Made by a program: the position numbers and the translations under genes
Shown here: positions 1 through 5,094 of the stretch, piece after piece
Position numbering within the stretch: the stretch's first letter is position 1
How the letters are laid out: every line of letters starts with the position of its first letter
Notes under the pieces: generated by a model
Told to the model about the DNA's origin: nothing
Databases searched by the model: none
What the model saw: only the letters and a program-made list of their open reading frames with translations
Assembly: GCA_026394695.1 (NCBI GenBank)
Contig: JAPKXT010000156.1
Location: 1-5,094 of the forward strand
DNA length: 5,094 nt
Direction of reading: 5' to 3'
Source of the DNA: Methanoregula sp.
Lineage (GTDB): Archaea; Halobacteriota; Methanomicrobia; Methanomicrobiales; Methanospirillaceae

Positions 1-1
1 T

Positions 2-1507
2 ATTGCAGCCATTATATCCATCCCCCTGGGAGGATTCATCCATTTTCATGAATTCCGGGGCAAGCGCGTACTCATCATCCTCATCCAGACCCTCTACTCG
101 GTCCCGACTGTTGTTGTCGGCCTCGTGCTCTACCTCTTCCTATCACGGAGCGGCCCGCTCGGGTATTTTGGACTCCTTTTCACCCCGGGAGGTATGATCG
201 TTGGCCAGACCATCCTGATTATCCCCATCATGATGGGACTGGTTATTTCCGCTCTCGGGGGAGTCGACCGGAATATCAGCGATACGCTCATCTCGCTGGG
301 TGCAACAGGGTTCCAGACCATCGTCCAGATCGTCAGGGAAGCACGTCTGGCGATCCTGAGCGCGGTGGTCCTCGGTTTTGGTCGTGCGATCTCTGAAGTC
401 GGTGTTGCCATGATGATCGGTGGCAATATCAGGGGCGCAACACGGGTTCTTACTACTGCAATTGCACTGCAGACCGGTATCGGTGATTTCCCCTTCTCAA
501 TCGCACTCGGGATTATCCTTCTTGGAATAGCGCTCATCGTTGTTATCATCCTGAATCTTATAACACTTCTTGATATGCCGACAACCGGCACCATCATTTT
601 TGACGGCACTGATACCGCCGCTTCAAATGCGGTCCGGCTTTCGATCCGCAGGCGCATGGCGATGGTCTTCCAGAAACCCGCGGTCCTGAACACAACGGTC
701 TCCGGCAATGTGGCGTTCGGGCTGAAGTTCCGGGGTTGCGAAAAATCAGAGATTGATTCACGTGTTCACGAAGCCCTCGATATCGTCGGGCTCCTGCACC
801 TTGCATACCGGAAAGCGGACACGCTCTCAGGAGGAGAGATGCAGCGCGTGGCAATCGCACGTGCGCTGGTCACCCGTCCCGAGGTGTTGCTCCTTGACGA
901 GCCGACGGCAAATCTTGATCCGGTCAACACTGAACTGATCGAAAATCTTATCAAAAGCATCCACCAGCGCTTTCATACGACTATCCTTCTCTCTACCCAC
1001 GATATGATCCAGGGGCAGCGCCTCGCCGATAGGATTGGGGTGATTATGGATGGACGGATTGCCCAGATCGGTTCACTTCATGATATTTTTCATCGCCCGC
1101 ATGGCAGGGATATCGCCCGGTTTGTAGGCATTGACACAATATTAAAAGGGGTCGTAAAATCCAATGAAGAGGGGCATGCCCGTGTATCGGTCAGCGATTC
1201 GATATTGGAAGTGATTACTCCCTGTAAGCAGGGTACACAGGTATCCCTGTTCATCCGCCCGGAAGAAGTTACCATCGCCCTGAAAGACGGGGATTTGCCA
1301 AAAACCAGTGTACGGAACCAGCTGCAGGGAACGATCACAAAGATGGTGCCCTTTGGACCCTTTGTCCGAATCACTATTGACTTCGGCTCGCACCTGACCG
1401 CACTGGTCACCCGACGGTCCGCTGATGAGCTCTCGCTGGCGGTCGGTATGATGGTAATCGCCGGAGTCAAAGCTACAGCTATCCATGTCGTTGCCGATAC
1501 AGGCTGA
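2..1507 (+). CDS. Tungstate-type ABC transporter, permease fused in frame to an ATPase that lacks Walker A (5' partial)
   Basis: The reading frame is open from base 2 to a TGA at 1505-1507, giving 501 codons; the true start lies left of the window. Residues 1 to about 187 are a TupB-family permease: several hydrophobic segments, the conserved SRSGPLG and GRAISEVG stretches, the MIGGNIRG loop, and an EAA-like coupling loop around SLGAT (G about residue 100) that normally contacts the ATPase. From about residue 188 the frame becomes a TupC-like ATPase with Q-loop VFQKP (Q224), signature LSGGE (S276), Walker B VLLLDEP (E300) and switch His in STHD (H333). A TOBE-like domain follows from about residue 380 to the end. 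The first 50 or so ATPase residues, including the GxxGxGKT P-loop, are absent, and no other frame near the junction supplies them. Family knowledge predicts tungstate (possibly molybdate) import at the cytoplasmic membrane with a TupA binding protein, not visible here. Without the P-loop the ATPase is probably inactive, so this may be a pseudogene or an assembly artefact. The family call is firm; the substrate is inferred. Confidence 0.85.
   Translation: MAAIISIPLGGFIHFHEFRGKRVLIILIQTLYSVPTVVVGLVLYLFLSRSGPLGYFGLLFTPGGMIVGQTILIIPIMMGLVISALGGVDRNISDTLISLGATGFQTIVQIVREARLAILSAVVLGFGRAISEVGVAMMIGGNIRGATRVLTTAIALQTGIGDFPFSIALGIILLGIALIVVIILNLITLLDMPTTGTIIFDGTDTAASNAVRLSIRRRMAMVFQKPAVLNTTVSGNVAFGLKFRGCEKSEIDSRVHEALDIVGLLHLAYRKADTLSGGEMQRVAIARALVTRPEVLLLDEPTANLDPVNTELIENLIKSIHQRFHTTILLSTHDMIQGQRLADRIGVIMDGRIAQIGSLHDIFHRPHGRDIARFVGIDTILKGVVKSNEEGHARVSVSDSILEVITPCKQGTQVSLFIRPEEVTIALKDGDLPKTSVRNQLQGTITKMVPFGPFVRITIDFGSHLTALVTRRSADELSLAVGMMVIAGVKATAIHVVADTG
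557..575 (+). other. Permease-ATPase fusion junction, inferred in-frame deletion point
   Basis: The last permease helix (residues reading IVVIILNLI) runs directly into TLLDMPTTG, which corresponds to the segment just after the P-loop helix in TupC-type ATPases. The end of the permease, the intergenic gap, and the ATPase start with beta-1, the A-loop region and Walker A are all missing, yet the frame is kept. From usual family lengths, roughly 170-200 bp would be absent; this is an estimate, not a measurement. The exact breakpoint cannot be fixed because only the joined product is visible. Confidence 0.7.
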
Positions 1508-1510
1508 CGG

Positions 1511-1516
1511 ATTTTT
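1511..1516 (+). terminator. Possible oligo-T transcription stop after the transporter ORF
   Basis: A run of five Ts (ATTTTT) begins four bases after the transporter stop codon. Archaeal RNA polymerase can terminate at short U-tracts without a hairpin, and no hairpin is evident here. The run is short, so the call is weak; readthrough into the hydrolase gene is also possible. Confidence 0.2.
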
Positions 1517-1539
1517 CTACATGGGTACATAGTCACTGG

Positions 1540-1547
1540 TTAAACAC
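1540..1547 (+). promoter_or_regulatory. Weak TATA-like element upstream of the YycJ-family gene
   Basis: TTAAACAC sits about 31-38 bases before the ATG at 1578, in the only AT-leaning part of the 70-bp gap after the transporter. An archaeal start site about 25 bases downstream would give a leader of only a few bases. It is a poor match to the methanogen TATA consensus, so the gene could instead be cotranscribed with the transporter. Confidence 0.2.
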
Positions 1548-1577
1548 TCTAATACCAGAACACCCAATAATAGGACG

Positions 1578-2366
1578 ATGCGCTGCACGATTCTTGCCAG
1601 CGGGAGCAAGGGCAATTGCGTTTTTCTTGAAGGCCGGAGCGGGGCACTCCTCCTGGATGCAGGGCTGAGCACAAAAGAGACACTCCAGCGAATAAACGGA
1701 GCGTCCCTTGATGCGGGTCTGATCGGAGCGGTACTGGTCACTCATGAACACGGGGACCATATCAAAGGCTTAGACGTACTTTCCCGTCGTCTCAATATCC
1801 CGGTCTATGCAACGGAAGGAACACTTCACGATTTTCTTTTCCACCGGCGCACTTCAGACAAACGGATCGACCACCGGGTATGCCGGTACCATGAGCATTT
1901 TTCTGTAGGAGATTTTGTGATCGAACCATTTGCCACCTCCCACGATGCTGCCGAGCCCTGCGGATTTATCATCAGGGAAAATGGCGTCCGGTTTGGTTAT
2001 TGTACCGATACCGGCATCATTACCCCTCACATGCTCGACCAGCTCAGGCCCTGTGATGCGATCGTGCTCGAAAGTAACCACTGCCCGGATATGCTGGAGA
2101 ACGGACCCTACCCCGAATCACTGAAACGAAGAATCCGTTCAAAACGAGGGCACCTGTCCAACACCGCTGCCGCCCGGTGCCTGCAGGCTCTTGGTAAGGA
2201 TGTGCCGCAGGTCATCCTCGCCCACTTAAGCGAGATGAATAACACACCCGAACGGGTGATGGCGAGCGCCCGTGAAGGGCTGGGGCTATTTTTTGAAGAA
2301 AAGACGCTTGTTATCGCCACCCAGTGCGGGACATCCTGCACCTGCCCGCAGTGCATAACGCTTTAA
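1578..2366 (+). CDS. MBL-fold metallo-hydrolase, YycJ/WalJ family
   Basis: A complete 262-residue protein, close to the usual length of this family. It begins MRCTILASGSKGN, the typical first strand and glycine turn, which supports the ATG at 1578; the nearest purine stretch (AGGA, 1572-1575) is too close to be a good ribosome site. The metal-binding motif THEHGDH gives H56, H58, D60 and H61. The other expected ligands are visible in order: TSHDAAEP, YCTDTG, the family-specific ESNHCPDML with NGPYP, RGHLSN, and a final LAHLSEMNNTPE. All motif positions are intact, so a binuclear-metal (probably zinc) hydrolase is expected. Bacterial YycJ/WalJ relatives are linked to 5' exonuclease activity and DNA repair; the substrate in archaea is uncertain. 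No signal peptide or membrane segment is seen, so it is cytoplasmic. The C-terminus ends in a short cysteine-rich tail (TQCGTSCTCPQC). The gene lies 70 bp after the transporter and is convergent with the next gene. Confidence 0.92.
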   Translation: MRCTILASGSKGNCVFLEGRSGALLLDAGLSTKETLQRINGASLDAGLIGAVLVTHEHGDHIKGLDVLSRRLNIPVYATEGTLHDFLFHRRTSDKRIDHRVCRYHEHFSVGDFVIEPFATSHDAAEPCGFIIRENGVRFGYCTDTGIITPHMLDQLRPCDAIVLESNHCPDMLENGPYPESLKRRIRSKRGHLSNTAAARCLQALGKDVPQVILAHLSEMNNTPERVMASAREGLGLFFEEKTLVIATQCGTSCTCPQCITL

Positions 2367-2370
2367 AAAA
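2365..2370 (-). terminator. Possible oligo-T stop for the minus-strand TPR-like gene
   Basis: Six As on the + strand (2365-2370) read as six Ts on the minus strand, about 66 bases past the minus-strand stop codon (2436-2438). The run overlaps the stop codon of the convergent hydrolase gene. Archaeal termination at U-tracts makes this plausible, but there is no supporting hairpin. Confidence 0.25.
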
Positions 2371-2435
2371 CAGGACCGGATGGATACCCTTTTATTTGGA
2401 GGGATTTTATATGCGGGGATCGTGACCTGGTTATT

Positions 2436-3632
2436 TTATGTGTCTTTGATCTTCAGCAGATTCAGGCAATACTGGTCGATCGAGTCGATCATCGCCTTTT
2501 TTGCCTGTTTTACCTTTTTTTCATCATCTGAAAGGAAATCGTGTGCTACATATTCGAGCAGGGTCACGTAGTAATGCCGGGGGCCGAACTTTACCTTGAT
2601 CTCATCGAGACAGGCACGTGCCTCGTATTGTTTCCCGCTCATCAGTTCAAATGCAAAATCGAGAAGGAGAAGTGCATTCGGCGGGATGTTTTTACTCAGT
2701 GCCAGTTTCCTGAACCGGTAGTAGGACTCGAGCCGGACCGTGATAATCGAGGTTTTAAGCCCAAAATAGATAGGCTCGATCTCATCAGGGTATTGCTGGA
2801 TCATCTGCTTGACAACCCCGGCAACCCCACCACCATCCCTGTTTTCGAGCTTGAACGTATACAACTCCCGCAGGAAGTACATGTCTTTATAGAACCGCTC
2901 GATCGCAACCGTCAGAAGTTCCGCCTTGATATCCCGCTTTCCGTCCCTGGTCGCCTTCTCAATCCCGATCCGGATATACTCCCGTTCGCCGGGGAACCAT
3001 TCAATCGCCAGGTTGATCATGAACCAGAAGATCTTGTTGATATTGGGATCTTCACCAATATCCATCTCCTTGAGGCGGTTCACCGGGGGGTTGAGCCGTA
3101 TGAGCTCAATCATCTGCTCACGGGCGTCAAGTACTGTCTGTTTCGGGCGATGGAAGGTATCGTCTTTATCCGTGACACTTCCCTGTCGGGAGGAGAGGAC
3201 AACATAGCAATAGGCCACAGCCGGGCAGATGAGGGCATCAACAGACCGGTATTTTTTGAGCAGCTCGATCGCCTCAGGATATTTTCCAAGGTTGATCATC
3301 TTCATGCCGAGCACGATCTCGTAGAGCGCTTTTCCGGTCTTCCTGCGCCTGATTCTTTCTGCATAATCAAAGAGTTTCTCAATAAACGTGATCTCGCCGG
3401 AACGTGTGCTCGCATTCAGCACCCGGATTGTTATGTTGTCGATGAACTGGTCATGGAGGTCATCGCTGACATCAGGAAGGGTTTTTTCGAGAGTGGCTAT
3501 CACGTGACCGTAAAAAACAGGAACGTTTGCATCAATTTTATCTGTGTTTTTATCGATATAATCGAAAAAATCGTGTTTAATCTGGTCGAGCTTCAGCTTG
3601 ACGATCGCATCGGGCTGCCACTCTTCGTCCAT
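2436..3632 (-). CDS. Uncharacterised helical protein with TPR-like helix pairs
   Basis: A complete 398-residue protein read from ATG (3632-3630) to TAA (2438-2436). I do not recognise a named family. It is rich in charged and aromatic residues, has no signal peptide or membrane helix, and appears almost wholly alpha-helical. TPR-like or SEL1-like helix pairs are suggested at about residues 102-127 (ALYEIVLGMKMINLGKYPEA), 137-182, and 319-347 (LLLLDFAFELMSGKQYEARA). The C-terminus (about 368-382) is lysine-rich. No catalytic motif is evident, so a cytoplasmic scaffold or protein-binding role is the best guess, by fold only. A strong TATA element lies 37-44 bases before the ATG and there is no Shine-Dalgarno sequence, so the message is probably leaderless or nearly so. 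It is divergent from the DNA ligase gene and convergent with the YycJ-family gene. A long antisense ORF covers most of it on the + strand, but that one reads as a shadow. Confidence 0.85.
   Translation of the reverse strand: MDEEWQPDAIVKLKLDQIKHDFFDYIDKNTDKIDANVPVFYGHVIATLEKTLPDVSDDLHDQFIDNITIRVLNASTRSGEITFIEKLFDYAERIRRRKTGKALYEIVLGMKMINLGKYPEAIELLKKYRSVDALICPAVAYCYVVLSSRQGSVTDKDDTFHRPKQTVLDAREQMIELIRLNPPVNRLKEMDIGEDPNINKIFWFMINLAIEWFPGEREYIRIGIEKATRDGKRDIKAELLTVAIERFYKDMYFLRELYTFKLENRDGGGVAGVVKQMIQQYPDEIEPIYFGLKTSIITVRLESYYRFRKLALSKNIPPNALLLLDFAFELMSGKQYEARACLDEIKVKFGPRHYYVTLLEYVAHDFLSDDEKKVKQAKKAMIDSIDQYCLNLLKIKDT
2497..2521 (+). terminator. Possible U-tract terminator for the YycJ-family transcript
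   Basis: Three T-runs on the + strand (six at 2497-2502, four at 2508-2511, seven at 2515-2521) lie 130-155 bases after the hydrolase stop codon. Clustered U-tracts are a known archaeal termination signal. However, the same bases encode a lysine-rich helix of the minus-strand protein (DDEKKVKQAKK), which alone could explain them. If used, the two convergent transcripts would overlap at their 3' ends. Confidence 0.3.
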
Positions 3633-3654
3633 ATATCTAAATTACGTGTGCGGG

Positions 3655-3670
3655 TTAATAAATTTATTAA
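3655..3670. promoter_or_regulatory. Perfect 16-bp palindrome in the divergent promoter region
   Basis: TTAATAAATTTATTAA equals its own reverse complement over all 16 bases. It lies between the minus-strand TPR-like gene and the ligase, touching the minus-strand TATA element at 3669-3676 and centred about 30 bases before the minus-strand ATG. Position and symmetry fit an operator for a dimeric regulator, or overlapping TATA elements facing both ways. Low-complexity AT sequence can form such palindromes by chance. Confidence 0.35.
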
Positions 3671-3676
3671 TATAAA
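3667..3676 (+). promoter_or_regulatory. Candidate TATA element for the DNA ligase gene
   Basis: TTAATATAAA on the + strand is the most TATA-like sequence before the ligase gene. It would place transcription start near 3700, giving a leader of about 100 bases to the ATG at 3800, or about 40 to the ATG at 3740. A weaker alternative is GATAAAAC around 3742-3749. The element overlaps the minus-strand TATA box, so the two promoters may share or compete for the site. Confidence 0.3.
3669..3676 (-). promoter_or_regulatory. TATA box for the minus-strand TPR-like gene
   Basis: On the minus strand the sequence reads TTTATATT, close to the methanogen TATA consensus (TTTATATA). An archaeal start site 22-27 bases downstream would fall near 3642-3650, leaving a leader of roughly 10-18 bases before the ATG at 3632. 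That suits the missing ribosome-binding site. The contrast with the surrounding moderate-GC sequence strengthens the call. Confidence 0.6.
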
Positions 3677-3799
3677 TGGACAGATCGTTCTGAATCGTCT
3701 GATCTTTACCAGGATCCGGTGTAATCCGACCCGTTCGTGATGATAAAACATCAAAACGTTAATCCCTCTGCCAAAGCAAGATCAAAAAAGAGAAACCTC

Positions 3800-5094
3800 A
3801 TGCTCTTTATGGACTTTTCCCGGGCCTGCGAACAACTGGAAGGGACGTCCGGGCGTCTTGAAATGATTGATATCATCAGTCGTTTTCTTCCCGACCTGAC
3901 CCCGGATGAACTTCCGGTTTTTGTCCGGTTCATTATGGGACGGATTTTCCCCGACTGGAGTTCAAAAAAACTGGGTATAGGCCCAAACCTCCTGTATGAG
4001 GCCATCGGCTATGTTGCTGGCATAAAAAAAGAACAGGTGATTGAGAAGATCAACACTACGGGAGATGCCGGGCGAGCCGTAGAAGAACTGCTCGCCATCA
4101 AGTCCCAGACAACCTTCTTCCATGAAGACCTGGATCTCGTTCATGTCTATACCGAACTCATAACCATCGCCGAACTGGAAGGAAAAAAATCCCAGCGGGA
4201 AAAACTGCTGGCAGTCCGCCGGTTATTGGGGAACGCTCACCCTCTTGAAGGGCGGTATCTGGCAAGGATTATGCTCGAAGAACTCCGTATTGGCGTGGGG
4301 GAAGGCAGTGTCCGGGACGCGATCGCCAGAGCATTTTCAGTGGATACTGCACTTGTTGAGCATGCGATGCAGGCATTGAACGATGCGGGGGAAGTCGCAC
4401 GGCTCGCCAAACTTGGTCCCGGTGCATTACAGGATGTCCGTATTACCCAGTTTCACCCTGTTCGGATGATGCTTGCCCAGCAGGGGACAATCGCGGATAT
4501 GATCAAAGAGCACGGGGAGATCGCTGCCGAGTTCAAGTATGACGGCTCGCGGTTCCAGTTTCACAAAAAAGGCAACTGGGCAAGGATGTACTCAAGGCAG
4601 CTTGAGGATGTGACCGGGGCACTGCCGGATGTGATCGAAAAACTTCTGGCAGCGACCGAACACGATGTAATCCTCGATGGGGAGATTATTGCGATCAAAG
4701 AGGGAAGGCCGATGCCGTTCCAGTCCGTGCTCCGGAGGTTCCGTCGCCGTCATGATGTTGCAGAGGCGCAGGAAGCGATCGAGCTGGTACCCAATGTCTT
4801 TGATATCCTCTATCTGGATGGTACGACGATCATTGACCTGTCTTTCACTGAACGCAGGAAGATACTGACAAACGTGGTGAACAGGTATGTCGCCCCGCAG
4901 GTGGTCAGCAGCGATCCCGGTGAGATCGAAAAAACGTATAACGAGGCGCTCGCTGCCGGTCATGAAGGCATTATGATCAAGGTCCCCGCGTCAGCCTACA
5001 CCCCGGGTCAGCGGGGAAAGAACTGGATTAAGATTAAACCTGACGTGGATACCCTTGACCTTGCCGTGATTGGCGGGGAATGGGGGGAGGGGAA
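3800..5094 (+). CDS. lig: ATP-dependent DNA ligase, archaeal type (3' partial)
   Basis: The frame is open to the right edge, showing 431 complete codons of a protein usually about 550 long. It seals nicks in duplex DNA through an enzyme-adenylate intermediate, acting in Okazaki fragment joining and repair. Residues 1 to about 215 are the N-terminal DNA-binding domain (for example RIFPDWS, LGIGPNLLYEA and LEELRIGVGEGSVRDA). The adenylation domain follows with all nucleotidyltransferase motifs: motif I EFKYDGSR with nucleophile K246, then MYSRQLEDVT, LDGE (E295), FDILYLDG (F334), HEGIMIK (E389, K394) and motif V NWIKIKP (K411, K413). The OB-fold begins at LDLAVIGGEWGEG and is cut off. The start at 3800 (MLFMDFSRACEQLEG) matches the family's usual N-terminus. 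An in-frame ATG at 3740 would add 20 basic, low-conservation residues; the frame is closed by TAA at 3722-3724. No clear Shine-Dalgarno sequence precedes either start. All catalytic residues are present, so an active enzyme is expected. Confidence 0.95.
   Translation, partial: MLFMDFSRACEQLEGTSGRLEMIDIISRFLPDLTPDELPVFVRFIMGRIFPDWSSKKLGIGPNLLYEAIGYVAGIKKEQVIEKINTTGDAGRAVEELLAIKSQTTFFHEDLDLVHVYTELITIAELEGKKSQREKLLAVRRLLGNAHPLEGRYLARIMLEELRIGVGEGSVRDAIARAFSVDTALVEHAMQALNDAGEVARLAKLGPGALQDVRITQFHPVRMMLAQQGTIADMIKEHGEIAAEFKYDGSRFQFHKKGNWARMYSRQLEDVTGALPDVIEKLLAATEHDVILDGEIIAIKEGRPMPFQSVLRRFRRRHDVAEAQEAIELVPNVFDILYLDGTTIIDLSFTERRKILTNVVNRYVAPQVVSSDPGEIEKTYNEALAAGHEGIMIKVPASAYTPGQRGKNWIKIKPDVDTLDLAVIGGEWGEG

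Noticed and set aside
130..708. Minus-strand ORF across the permease region
   Set aside because: It is antisense to a clear permease, and its Pro/Arg/Ile-rich low-complexity composition is typical of an antisense shadow.
1090..1536. Minus-strand ORFs across the end of the transporter ORF
   Set aside because: They overlap the TOBE-like region in antisense and show no family features.
2474..2493. GATCGAGTCGATC near-palindrome
   Set aside because: It lies inside coding sequence (codons for IDSIDQ on the minus strand) with a one-base centre that cannot form a hairpin loop; GATCGA is also frequent across the window.
2541..3740. Long + strand ORF (399 codons) antisense to the TPR-like gene
   Set aside because: Its translation has no recognisable domain and mirrors the opposing gene's codons. 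The minus-strand frame has coherent helical structure, a good TATA box and a sensible start, so the + strand frame is a shadow.
3740..3799. Upstream ATG at 3740 as the ligase start
   Set aside because: It would add 20 residues (MIKHQNVNPSAKARSKKRNL) not typical of the family's N-terminus, and has no ribosome site at useful spacing. It is kept only as an alternative.
3964..4033. A-runs (six to seven As) in the ligase gene as possible frameshift sites
   Set aside because: The frame stays open and matches the family on both sides of each run, so there is no sign of a frameshift.
4592..4963. Minus-strand ORF inside the DNA ligase gene
   Set aside because: It is antisense to the adenylation domain, where all ligase motifs are intact on the + strand.

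Overview
The window looks like archaeal chromosome, most likely a methanogen of the order Methanomicrobiales (Methanoregula, Methanosphaerula or Methanospirillum type). The best evidence is the archaeal ATP-dependent DNA ligase at the right end, whose N-terminal region resembles that group. AT-rich TATA-like elements, the lack of strong Shine-Dalgarno sequences and a GC content near 50 % agree with this. The taxon is inferred from memory of protein families, not from a search.

Layout, left to right. (1) 2-1507, + strand, cut by the left edge: a tungstate-type ABC transporter (TupB/TupC family). The permease reads straight into the ATPase and its TOBE-like C-terminal domain in one frame, and the start of the ATPase, including the Walker A (P-loop), is missing. 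(2) 1578-2366, + strand: a complete metallo-beta-lactamase-fold hydrolase of the YycJ/WalJ family. (3) 2436-3632, - strand: a complete 398-residue soluble, helix-rich protein with TPR-like helix pairs, convergent with the hydrolase and of unknown function. (4) 3633-3799: a 167-bp divergent promoter region with a strong TATA element for the minus-strand gene and a perfect 16-bp AT-rich palindrome. (5) 3800-5094, + strand, cut by the right edge: ATP-dependent DNA ligase with its catalytic core complete and its OB-fold just beginning.

The genes do not form one operon. The transporter is a separate unit, the hydrolase may have its own promoter, and the TPR-like gene and the ligase are divergent. 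No RNA genes, CRISPR arrays, insertion sequences or long repeats were seen.

The most notable observation is the in-frame permease-ATPase junction at about 557-575. By family knowledge an ATPase without a P-loop should not hydrolyse ATP, so this is a real deletion/fusion (probably a dead transporter), an assembly or consensus collapse, or less likely a regulatory or half-site variant. I found no convincing new multi-gene system.
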